From Eutypa lata (lineage: Eukaryota > Ascomycota > Sordariomycetes > Xylariales > Diatrypaceae): a stretch of 64,000 bases of DNA. Positions 45,952 to 56,797 of the stretch are shown here, piece after piece. Within the stretch, counting starts at the first letter, position 1. Every line of letters begins with the position of its first letter. The DNA lies in the NCBI GenBank assembly GCA_022661535.1, contig JAKULF010000016.1, positions 62,001-126,000 of the forward strand. Reading direction: 5' to 3'. Below the pieces are notes generated by a model. The model ran no database searches. It was given only the letters and a program-made list of their open reading frames with translations, and was not told the origin of the DNA. The position numbers and the translations under genes are program-made.

Positions 45952-46527
45952 ACCTATAGGCCGCCCATGATAAAACTTTTTTGTTTACGGGTAACATATA
46001 GTTACGTTTGAAGATAGATATTAAAAGAAATTAAAAGTAGGAAAAAATACGAAATGATTAGAAACAATCGTCGTGGGTTGAACGATGAGTTTCTTAAGCA
46101 CTTATGGACCCGCCTGCGGGTTAAAAAAAAATTAAAAGGAAAAAAAGCCCATGGTTTGGCGGGTAAAACGGCATGGGCGTGCTCTTCGTATCCTTAGCCA
46201 CACGCAAGGCGAGCTTTACAAGAATAACTGTTGTGATCGAGAAATGAGTGAAATGTTCAGAAGATTAAGTACTGCTTGAGTTGTTAATCATTTAAAGGGA
46301 ATCAAACGTTGTTTCGTTCCGTACGGCTAGTACAAAGGACTAACTAGATAGCCGCAACGCGGGTGCGGCGCAGGTAATGTACCTTGCAAAACCCACATCA
46401 TTTTGTTACATGTCATATTTGTTACATGTCATAATAATAAGTATGGAGCAAGTGTCAGCTTGTATTACTACGTATAATTATAGGTATGAGTATTTAAACT
46501 CGTTAATGTCTGGTAATTGCCTACGGT

Positions 46528-47691
46528 TCAAGTATAAAGTCTGCTTCTTATTCGAAGGCCCTCGTTTAGACCAAGAGATAAATTAATGATGGCTCCAATC
46601 TGTGTTAGAATCATCGACACGCAGTCTGTTTCTTGCTTCCCTTCTTGCATCTCTCTTCTGCGCATCGGGCTATCATGGATCGCACGGTATATCCCGGTGC
46701 CGAAGACGGCGAGCAGAGCTTCATGCCGAACGCCCGTCATGGTGAGGTCGGGCTCCGGTATGGTCATCTTGATTCCTTCGCCAAGGATGATACGCCTAGT
46801 CTGCTTGACCCATTCCGTCTTGGCGTTGAAGAGGACCATGACTAAGTATTCCACAGCCCAATCTTCCACGTCTAGACTCAGGAGACAATCGACACCATCA
46901 CCCTTGTTAGGAAAGACTATTGTCACGGCGGCCTTGATGATGGTTGTTTGCCTCATCTGGATAGTGACTCTGCGGATTGTACTGGAAATGTATGGATCAA
47001 AGACTCTTGCAATCCCGTCAAGTGATGCGTACTCATTCATCTCTAGTGCTGTGCCATGCCTTGGGGTATCTGCTAAGCTTCCGTACAAGTCATCGTACAC
47101 GGTTCGGGGGCTTTGGCTCGAACTCGAAACAGTATTAGTATCTTCCAGCGTTTCCGAAAGCTCAGAATTGGGCGTCTGCGTCTCTTGTTGAATGGTAGCT
47201 TGCTCATTATAGGTGATGGTATCTATATCTGCAGAACGCGTGAGTAGTGGACAGGGTTGAATCTAATACCGAGTGAACTTACCTTCGATAGTTGTTGGAA
47301 TCCCGTGTTCCAGTGCAAGGGAGCGAATAATTGAACAGCTGATGGAGGAGTCGTTCTTGTTCTTTTCGAGCGTTTCGATGAGACTCGCCCGGTCGTTCTT
47401 TCTCATGGTGGTGGCTTTGTGTTGGCCCAACTTGACGGCGCACAACAGCACGCCATCGGGACCACATTTGCTGTGGACGTCGTAGAGGAAGACTCGATAT
47501 TCCTGGCGGCTTCGGGAGCTTTGTGGCTTGTCCAAGACAGCAGCGGCCTCGCGAGCACGTCTCTGCTGGCTGGGCGACAAAAAAGTCCGGATTCGCAGAT
47601 CGCGTGCAGCGTTCACAATGCTCGCGTAGGCTTCGTCGCTTTTGATGGTTCTTCGGGGTGCACGTTGCTGTCTCTGAGTTGGTGCGTCCAT
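46528..47691 (-). CDS. hypothetical protein, function unknown
   Basis: Two exons, 47691-47283 and 47228-46528, encode 369 aa. The intron (GTAAGT...CTGCAG) joins HGIPTTIE to DIDTITYNEQ and keeps a single frame. The first third is basic and Arg/Gln-rich (PTQRQQRAPRRTIKSDEAY, then SPSQQRRAREAAAVLDKPQ); the middle (about 140-180) is Ser/Thr/Glu-rich and disordered; the C-terminal part has a mixed alpha/beta pattern (FDPYISSTIRRVTIQMRQ, MTIPEPDLTMTGVRHE). I recognise no domain, signal peptide or membrane segment. It lies between the cyclitol enzyme and the HAD phosphatase on the same strand, but nothing ties it to the pathway. Confidence 0.7.
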
Positions 47692-48475
47692 TGCATGTAG
47701 TCAGGGGGGGTTGATCTTGCGAATAATAGGGAGGAGTATTTGGGATACGGATGGGAGCGCAATAGGAGGCATGAAAGAGTGACGATACGAGTGAGGATAC
47801 GAGGTCAAGTGAAAGGTAGGTATTTGACCGGGGTTTAATCCCTTGCCCTTGTCAGCCCCCCGAACATACCCCCCCGCTGCATGCCGCATCTAATGGAGGA
47901 TATATTTTAGATATCTCCGAGCTGCCGTTTCCTGCATGGTAACCTCGCAATCTTTCAATATAGATCAGGACGACAAAGCCCGTGCAACTAAGCTAAGCCA
48001 AACATTTAGTGGCCTCAAATGGCTTTTGTCCAGTCGATAAAGCTCGCAATTCGTGGCTATAACATACGTCATCATGTTATTTTTACAGCTGCGCCGTTCC
48101 CAATACCTTGAGGCCGTCTTTATATCGTTATATCGCGGGGGAACCATATTTTCTAGACAGTTGTAATGCATAATTGGTGGCTATGCAGATAAATCTTTGG
48201 GATTCAGGTTACAGTATCAATGCAGTCTGTATGGGCAGTTAATCGTCCAATGACAAACTATCACGACCAAGATTATCAACCGTAGAACGCATAGGCTGTA
48301 GTGGTATGTGTAGAATTCTCTATACTTTACAGAATCAACACGGAACATGACCATAATTATACTGGGGTACACTATAATATAAGGTTCTCTAGTTGTGAGG
48401 TTGTTTCCACTACTCCGCAAGCCATGTCTATCACACATCTTGTTCTCTCTGTTGACCATTTAGTTCTGGTCGTCG
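47692..48475. other. intergenic
   Basis: AT-rich gap without a supported gene between the hypothetical protein and the HAD phosphatase. Confidence 0.55.
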
Positions 48476-49326
48476 TCACTTATCCTCTTGGAATGCTGGG
48501 GAAAAGGCGTTGGAAATCTGCAGTGTTACCAGGCCAGCCGCAAATTCAACGAGCTCCACGGATTGCAGGTCTTGAAGCACCCAGTCTGGTTCCGCGGCGA
48601 GGATTTGGCCCAAAGCATGACTGGTTACTAGCCCAATTACTTTGCAACCTGCAGCCTTAGCGGATAGAATCCCAGCTGGGCTATCTTCGAAAACAACAAC
48701 CCTCGCACTGTCGTGTTCTAGCTTCAGCTTCTCGAGGCCAAGCTTATAGCAAGCCGGGTCCGGCTTGCCAATCTCAACTGATTCCGCTGTGATCAAGTAG
48801 TCCGGGTGAGGAAAGTGTAAAGTGTTGAGCCAGCCTCTGGCGAGTGGAGCTGAGCCGGAAGTCACTATTGCCCAAGGCGCCTTGACCGAGACGATACTAT
48901 CGAGTAGTGCTCTTGCTCCAGGAATCGCGGTCGCATCCTTTCCGTGGAGTTTAGGGATTAGTTCTTCCACTTCTCTGACGTCTAATATCACCGTTGTGTC
49001 AGCGACTTGTTCGTAATGCTAGCAATGAGTAGGAAATTCATTGCATGGGACTCACATTTCCAATTTGCCTTCTCTGGGCATACGATTTTCAACGTATCAA
49101 TTGTCCTTCGGCCGTGAGCTGTCTGCAGTATAACCTCCGGATCCACGCCGATCTCAGCACCAACACTGCCGCCAGTCAGCGCCACTGCTCCCAGCAGGGG
49201 GTTCAAGACTCATCCTTACGAGTTCCAGTGTTTGACCACGGCTGTTGTCGAGTCAATGAGGGTGCCGTCAAGGTCGAATAACAGGCCATCGAAAGAGACC
49301 CTTTCTGGGGGGGTTGTGAAGCTCAT
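48476..49326 (-). CDS. HAD-family sugar/polyol phosphatase (DOG1/GPP-like)
   Basis: Small cytosolic phosphatase of the HAD superfamily, close in length and motifs to yeast 2-deoxyglucose-6-phosphatase and glycerol-3-phosphatase. Exons 49326-49220, 49165-49056, 48981-48476 give 240 aa. Motif I is LLFDLDGTLIDST with both catalytic Asp residues; motif II is WAIVTSGS; the Lys of motif III is in GKPDPACY; motif IV is VVFEDSPAG. The introns join HWNS to VGAEIGVDPE and KANWK to YVREVEELIP, giving the usual alpha-helical cap. It is the second gene upstream of the fused cyclitol enzyme, on the same strand. Phosphatases are needed at the end of kinase-dependent cyclitol pathways, so a link is possible but inferred only from position. 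Confidence 0.88.
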
Positions 49327-51376
49327 GATGGTTGATCAAGTTTTGACCTGGCTTTGACTACCTTAGCGACCAAGGCTGCAGTTCAATGGTGATCAAGGCT
49401 GCACAAGCACAGGAGTTGCAGGGCTTCTGCAGAAGTAAGTTGTTAACTAGGTTAAAGAAGTGAAAACCAAGCTACAACTAGGTCGGGAGATGGAGGGGGG
49501 ATAAGTGCAAGGGAATCCTGGTATACGAAGTAAACACCACCGAAATGCCGTGGACCCTCATATAGGTTCCCTTTGATATTGCATTAGATATAGGACGGGA
49601 AGCACCCGCGCCGGTAAACATCCCGGCTGAAAGATGCAGATGCACACGTACGTAAGTCGGTAGGGCAGATGCCTGGGTCCCACCTTATGCATCTCAAGTG
49701 GCATACCTGCGTAGGATACAAATGAGTGTTGTAGGCAGCGGTATCACTAGGATACCCCTGCCGGACTCCTCGGATGCTTGTGGAGTTTCTTCAATATATG
49801 TAATCTTTGGAAACGAGCGGGCCATCCCGAGAATGAATCTTGTTCCTTGGCTTGCTTCTTCCCTTGTACACCATGCATGGCGGCAATAGTGAAGGACTGT
49901 TGATAGGTGCATACTAGGAAGACGTAATGGAAGCTGATTATCACATGTTAATGAATGGCGGGGCCGGTGAAGAATTAACGGCCAGGTATCAAATCTGAGA
50001 AGATTCCTTATCACTTGGCTATAGGGACCAAGATGCAACTATGTTAGGCAGACTATCTACGTACTTAGGCATCCATAGTATTGGGTCTTTTCGCCGGTTA
50101 TACTTTCCAGTACCGGATATTATATCCAGCGCTGGGTTCGTCTAGTGTAAGACCTGCCTCCTGTCCGGTGTTGGATTAGTTAGGCCTGGACCGAATCTCC
50201 AGTGCCGGAATTTCATCTTCCCCGGCGGAGTAACTACTGGGTTTTCCCTCTTCGCCAATGCCGGAATAGCGTGGGGGACAGGTGGGGAAAGAGGCCAGCA
50301 ATAGAAAAATGACCAATGCTGTGAAGTTAACCACTTCCTTCACATTGACCTATTTCTAGAGTCGTTTGCAAAATTGGCGTCTGGTCTTTCTAGATTGCGA
50401 AAACTATCCGGGTACGAACCATTTGTCCTGCGCGCTTACCAGGGGGTTTACATGATAAAATCAGTAACTTGTTGAATATGAAGCTTCGATACATACATGC
50501 GTGTATTACGCTCGGGCCAATCCATTAGAGGGAATTTATTGTTATACTAACATACATTTCGGATGTTTTGTCGATGCTTCCTTAAATCTCGTACGTAAAA
50601 TGTAATAGGTTAATACATCTCCGTGTATGCTTTGCTTGACGCTTCTGTAAATATTTAACAGCAAAGTCTTTTAAAGTTATTTCTCCAAGTGTTCAAAATC
50701 GTGTTTATAGCGTTTAAAGCATGGCTTGTGTCGGCGGTACTAAAGCATGATATTTATATTTGGTCGAAGTGTTCCGCGGTGTAGGAGACGGCGTCGGAAG
50801 ATCCGAGGACATCGGCGATGGTTCGCAAAAGTTGTGCAATAATAATTATTGGGTGTCTTGTTGAGTAGCAAAATTCGGTCGGTAGTGAAGAGTGTTCTAT
50901 TACGTACGAAAGCGGATTTCTAGGTTGTGTAACTATGGAAAGAACTGGTGACGGCTTGTGTTGCGAATGGAGGTGTCGTGGGGAAGGCTTGGGTACTGAT
51001 GACGAAGTAATGGATTGAAATTAGGTTGTTGCAGATGCAAGTATTCTGGTATTATCGTCGTCGAATGTAAGTGATTTATTGCAATTGGTGAGTAACATCA
51101 AGGAAGGACGTGATTTCTGCTACATCAACGTGTGACTTGCTTCGTCACTCAGGCCTCTCTCTATAAGATGGCTGCGCCACCGCATTTGCGGCGGTGCAGC
51201 TGCGCTGCGGCTAGTGGCTGTACCAAATGTATTATCACTTTGCGCACAAACAAGCCGCAAGCCCTGATCTATCTCTATGAATTCCTCAAGGATTTCAATA
51301 CCCTTTGGGGCATATCTTAGATCCGGGTAGTCTAGTGATATTCAGAATTGTTCTGTTTTCTTGTAAATAACTAATA
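49327..51376. other. intergenic, 2.05 kb
   Basis: No supported gene. A GC-rich hairpin is at 51171-51200. The last part is presumably the NACHT gene promoter. Confidence 0.5.
51171..51200. repeat. short GC-rich inverted repeat
   Basis: GCTGCGCCACCGCA is followed after TT by TGCGGCGGTGCAGC, an almost perfect 14-bp stem with two G/T-type mismatches and a 2-nt centre. It lies 177 bp before the NACHT start codon. Confidence 0.5.
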
Positions 51377-54216
51377 ATGGCGGACCCCATTTCCAGCCTC
51401 GGAACGGCGACCAACATTATCACCCTTGTGGAGTTCACCTGGAAGCTCCTTACCAGCACTAAAAACGTCTACCAATCGGCAACAGGGGAAAACGAGAATA
51501 ACCTGGTTCTAGCTGTGGTTGCAGAGGACATCAAGAATCTCAGTGATGCCATAGATGCGTCTCCTGGCAGTGGCAAGGACATGCAGACCCTTGTCCAAAC
51601 ATCCCGGAAGATTGCGGGGGAACTTCTTAAAGCACTCGATCACCTGAAAGTCAAAGGAAAGAAGACAGTTTGGAAGAGCCTCACTGTCGCTTTGAAAGAT
51701 GTGTGGCATAAAGGCAAGATCGAAGAGTTTTCGCAGAGATTGGCCCAACTACAGGCGCAAGTCGCCTCACATATGCAAATTTCGCTACTGTATGTGCGCA
51801 TCTATCACTTTTGGCTTATTTTACGCAGGTGTTGATATATCTCCTTTGGGGGAAACACAGAAATGGCATATCGGATATTTCACGTGCATTGGGCGACTTG
51901 GAGGCAAGAAACAATGCCCTAGGACTCGGTGTGCGATCTGAACTGAGGACCCTAAAGGACGAGATCCTTACTGCCGTAGAAAAGGTCGTGCCGGACGAAC
52001 CCCAGAACAACCATCACACGAAGCGACAACTCAACGTACCCGAACATGACAATGCTTTTGACCAATTCTTCCCTGGTTCACTCATGATAGATTTACATCG
52101 CTTCTCCAGCTCAATGGCCCAGCTCTACAACACGAGCCAGTCAACAATGTTACTTCACAGAATCTTAAGGAGCCTTCATTACACAACGATAAAGGAGCGG
52201 CAGCATAGAATCCCAGAAGCCTATATAGAGACCTTCACCTGGATTTTCAAGGGCAGTTCGCCAGACCAGTCCTGCCAGATCAAATTCGTGGATTTCCTCC
52301 AAGGGGCAGGTAACCTGTTCTGGGTACAAGGTAAACCTGGCTCTGGTAAATCTACTCTGGTGAAGTTCTTGTCAAGCCACGCCGAGACACGTCTTCATCT
52401 CGAACAGTGGGCCAGTGGCAGTGAAAGGAAGTTGCTGTTAGCCTCACACTTCTTCTGGTATGCTGGAACACGACTCCAGAAATCCCAAGCAGGGCTTCTT
52501 CGATCTTTACTCTACGAGATCTTGCGTCAGTGTCCGGAAATTGCACTTCTAGTGTCCAGTTTGCATCCGGAATTTAGAATGTACGAGGAACAGGACTGGT
52601 CATGGGCGCATGAAGATTTGCTCTGTATTTTTCACGAGGTATTCAAAGCGTATCCCGGCATTGCGTTCTGCTTCTTCATCGATGGACTAGACGAATACAG
52701 CGAGGACGGTATGACAACGACAAACTTGATTGAAACTCTCCGCCGATTTGCAGACCACCCGAATGTCAAAATGTGTGTCTCTAGCCGGCCTTGGCCGGTT
52801 TTTGCGGATGCATTTCAGAACAAGCCTGGCTTGAAGCTCGAGGACCTTACTCGAAATGACATTATGCACTACGTAAACCATCATTTCGACAAGAGTGTGT
52901 CGTTCCAAAGGTTGAAATATACCGATCAAATTTATCCAGCGTTGCCAGAGCGAATCTGGAGTCAGGCGCAAGGCGTGTTTTTATGGGTATACCTTGTTGT
53001 CCGGGATCTGCTTGACGGATTAACTCACGGTGAACAATCACAATCATTGCTCAACCGCCTGAATGCATTCCCGAGAGACCTAGACAAATTCTTCCAGCAC
53101 ATGATCGATTCGATCGAGCCGCAGTACCTACAGCAGGCTGCTAGGACACTGGATATTGCCATTGGCGCGGAACAAGCTCTCACCATGGTCGCCTATTCAT
53201 TTATTGACGAAGTAGAGAATAATGCTAGGTTTCCTCTACACCTTGGCAACGACGGGATGCCCGAGGAAGAGTTCAGGCTACGGGAGGACCTCATGCGGCG
53301 CCGTTTAAGTGGACGCTGCAAAGGATTGCTTGAAATTATGTCAGGTAAAGACATGTCAAGCCCATATCTCCATCTGAAGGTAGACTTCATTCATCGCACC
53401 GTCTACGAGTTCCTTCGTAACTCATCTAGTGTTCAATCGCTTATTGAACTCCACGCAAAAAACATAAGCTCGTCTCTTCTACTCTGCCGAGCTACTGTGG
53501 CGGAGATTAAACGAGCACCCTTCAAGGAGTTCTTGGAAATGGCCAACATACACCAGTTCATCAACAACCTATTTTTGTTTGCTGCCAAGGCGGAGCTAGA
53601 CCAAGAGAATAGAGAGGAAGTAGTCAAGTTACTCGAAAGTTCCCGTGATACCTTCCATAAATCCTTCTGGAACTGGGAAAAGCAAGAGTCTTATTTTCTC
53701 GGTTTGGCATGTAGAGCAGGTATTTTATGTTATGTTGATCACCAGCTAAGGCAAGCCCACGTCCAACCTTGGATTAACGGGTCTTGGAGACCTCTTTTGG
53801 GCTATATTCTGGGTTGTACGGGTGGGATTAAAGTAGATGTGGTTAGGTCTTTACTAATGGCAGGCGCACATCCAAACAAGTTTTGCGGAGAGACGACAGT
53901 CTGGGGTTCTTTCGTGTATATCGTACGGAACAAAAGGGAGTTTCGAAATCAGCCAGGCATTTTCGAGACTATGAAACTACTAGTAGCAGAAGGGGCTGAT
54001 CTTCGCTTATGGGTAAAGCCTCTCAAGCACAACGAAGAACTATTATCTATGTGGGTTCCTGATGGTGGGTTTATGGTAAGCGATGTTCTCAGGGACCACT
54101 TTACAGAGGCGCAATTCAATACTCTGAGGAAGATATCCGCCAAAGCTCGAAGACGGCAGCTCCTAAGAGTGATCATGTCAGGATTTAGATGGAGGTCAAG
54201 GAGGGATATTTCATAG
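51377..54216 (+). CDS. NACHT STAND NTPase (fungal NLR-like protein)
   Basis: Signal-transducing ATPase of the fungal NLR-like class, whose members act in non-self recognition and programmed cell death; the role here is unknown. Exons 51377-51789 and 51861-54216 encode 922 aa. The N-terminal MADPISSLGTATNIITLVEFTWKL start and following helices match the common fungal STAND effector/adaptor region. The NACHT domain has Walker A GKPGSGKST (from residue 295), Walker B FFIDGLDEY (409-417), then CVSSRPWPVF and FLWVYLVVRDLL, typical of NACHT/GPI-linked STAND proteins. The C terminus is not a clear repeat array, but LLMAGAHPNKFCG and LLVAEGADLRLW look like worn ankyrin units. The acceptor at 51860 was chosen because the earlier CAG at 51830 leads to a stop in the matching phase. 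Confidence 0.87.
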
Positions 54217-55507
54217 GATAATAGTGATTAGGTTCCAATAGAAACAAATATGATCAATATTATTGTAATAATGTTATATAGATGATTATTCAAGTGTAAG
54301 TTACTGTAAGTCGCTTTGTGCCCAGATTTTCATTTAGATGTCTTAACACAATTTTGGAGCAGATTCTAGAAGCAATCTTTCAACATTAGAAGTGAAAATG
54401 TACACGTAATTAAATTATAAACAAAAGAAACCACGTCCAGGAGTTTCTAAATCAAGTCAAATATAGCTGGTTATAGCATTGGAAGCTATGCAACTGTTGA
54501 AACTACATCATTAGGTTAGGTACGTTAGACAACCTGGAAGAAAATGGTAGATACACTTCTAGGCAGACATCTACAGTTACCTAAAATAAAATTTTAAAAA
54601 AGCGGCGGGATTGTTTCAAGTAGTGCGTTGCTGCTGTATGTCGCTGCCAACTAACTACCAGACTACAGAGACCTCAGGCAACGTTCTTGTACATGATGCC
54701 AAATTTCCGAATTGCACACTACCAATCCTGCGACTCACCACCCCAAGTTCATGAGGACCTGAGGAATCAACCAGTTTTAATTTCGACATGTGACGACACC
54801 CTTCACCTTGAACGGCTTTTCACAGACTTGTCCAAGCCCTCCTACCGTACACCAATACCCCCCCACACTGAATCACATCCAGGCTACCATTGACCTTTTC
54901 AACCACAACTCAATTCCAACCCTTCTGGTCACCAACCATACGTTCGACCTTTCGACACTGCCGCACCCGAGGGGAATTTTTTCTTTTTTTCTTTTCTTCT
55001 TTCCCTTCGCCGATTCACGTCTCTCTCTATCTAAAGCCTGTTATCCCCTCGTGTAGTACCATATACTTTCACGATTCGCAACCAGTGACTCAAAACTACA
55101 TACCCATTCATCCATCGCGCCTGTGTTAGCAGCCACAAGCCACTTGAACCAGCCGGCAATAAAAACCGACTTACAGCCCAGTAACCAATTCGAACATTGG
55201 AAATAAGAATCCGACACTTAACTTTCCAACACACCAGCCGAGCAACCAGTTCGTCAATCGTGAACAACCTGTCTTCTATTAGCACCTCATAAATACATAC
55301 ATACGTACATATAGACAGACAGAAAGACAGGCACGAACCTTGGAGATCCAACTACTCACCAATTGATCCAATTGATCCAAAGCAGTCACGACACAGCAAC
55401 ACAAGGACACCACGACACAAGGACACCACGACATTACCAACGCCAACCTACCAACCAACCAACCAATTCAACACCCATCAAACCAACCAAACAAACAATC
55501 AATCAAA
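54217..55507. other. intergenic and long leader of the next gene
   Basis: AT-rich at left. A long pyrimidine run lies at about 54977-55010, followed by an A/C-rich stretch (55360-55505) with CCAACCAACC and GACACCACGACACAAG repeats, typical of a fungal 5' UTR without ATG pressure. No gene supported. Confidence 0.55.
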
Positions 55508-56347
55508 ATGTCGCACCTAACGATGCAAATAACAGACCTGAGCTACCCACCCATCCACGTCCCAAGCTCGCCATTCGCCAACCCACCACCACCGCCGCTC
55601 TTCCCGCCCACCAACCCCAGCACCCTCTTCGCCCACCACTCACCACCGCCGGATCCGCCCTGGTGGACACGCTCCCCCTATAACCCCACGTACCGACCAT
55701 TCGGATGCTTCACCACCGCCCAGCAGACCACCTACAATAACAGCAGCAACCGAGCAACAGCACGTCTCCAACCTAGTCCACCCCCCTACTTCCCCACCAA
55801 AGAAGAGATCCGCAGCGCCAAGGCCCGCGCCGCCTGGGTCGCGGATCAGCAAGCCATACCGCGGATGGAGCCCGGCCCGCGGTTCCCGGCGAACCTGATG
55901 CGCGGGGGACGGGACGCGCAGCAAGGACGGATTTACGAAGAGAGGAAGAGACGGGAGGCGGAAGAGCGCGAGCGCGAGGCAGAGCGTGAACTGCGTCGAA
56001 AGAATGGTGGGTCGGGAGGTATCGTCATGGGGGCTTTGCGCCGCCAATTTTCCTCGATGAGCGGTAGTAAGGGTAGCGATGGTGGTAGTGACGGTGCGGC
56101 GGTCTTCCCTCGACAGGGGGCGCGCGCGAAGCTCCAGAGATATCTGGCGCCGAAGGTGCAGACTGCCGCTGACCTGCTGCTGACTTTGCTGCTCATTGTG
56201 GTGAGCATGTGGATCCTTGGCTGGCTGGCGCCGGGTTCTGCCGAGCCGGTGCTCGAGGCCGGTGATGGCGAAGCGGGTGCCGATGCTGCTCCCGAGATTG
56301 CGTATTTCCTCGTTGAGAACTATCGGAGCTGGTGCGTGGTTGCGTAG
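55508..56347 (+). CDS. proline-rich protein with C-terminal membrane anchor
   Basis: Single-exon frame of 279 aa. The N-terminal third is Pro/Ser-rich and disordered (PPPPPLFPPTNPS). Residues 105-165 form a charged helix (EERKRREAEEREREAERELRR), probably coiled coil. One hydrophobic segment near 222-241 (ADLLLTLLLIVVSMWILGWL) would anchor the protein with a short acidic tail. There is no signal peptide, so a tail-anchored topology is likely. The start is supported by the ATG following the A-rich leader (ATCAAAATGTCG). The family is not recognised. Confidence 0.7.
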   Translation: MSHLTMQITDLSYPPIHVPSSPFANPPPPPLFPPTNPSTLFAHHSPPPDPPWWTRSPYNPTYRPFGCFTTAQQTTYNNSSNRATARLQPSPPPYFPTKEEIRSAKARAAWVADQQAIPRMEPGPRFPANLMRGGRDAQQGRIYEERKRREAEEREREAERELRRKNGGSGGIVMGALRRQFSSMSGSKGSDGGSDGAAVFPRQGARAKLQRYLAPKVQTAADLLLTLLLIVVSMWILGWLAPGSAEPVLEAGDGEAGADAAPEIAYFLVENYRSWCVVA

Positions 56348-56797
56348 GGGGTGGTGGACGGACGGACGGATGGATGGAAGGAGCCGAGTGCGTGTGCTAA
56401 CTGGTCTATGAGCACTAATAAGGAGGATATCTCAAATTGTACGCTTCAAATGGCGCTGGAAGCCATAGATAGGTAGCACCCGAGAGATCCAAGTTCTTGC
56501 AAATTTTCAAGTCAATAATATTCCATCAATCACAAAGCACGAGAGAGAGAGAAAAAAAGTCTTAGTTGCCAATACTAGCAGGGAAAAAAAAGTTGTCTTC
56601 ATTTTCGGGTAGTTAGCAACTGGGGGAAAAAAACACATCAAAAATGCACACAATAAAGACAATCCACCCAGGTCTAGTAGTTGCAGTCGACGACGACGAC
56701 GACCTTCTTCCTTATTACACGTCCCGGGATTCCGCCCCTGAAAAAGTTAGTACAGTTTATGAACCCCGACCTTATGTAAGTCTATTGTGTTGTTGCC
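56348..56797. other. intergenic, convergent 3' region
   Basis: Gap between convergent genes with short GACG and purine repeats. No gene seen. Confidence 0.55.

Larger units (their letters stand above)
45088..46527. other. intergenic, promoter of the cyclitol enzyme
   Basis: Holds a 24-bp tandem repeat (45269-45388) and a MITE-like inverted repeat (45664-45951), annotated separately. A purine run lies near 46120-46145. No supported gene. Confidence 0.6.
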
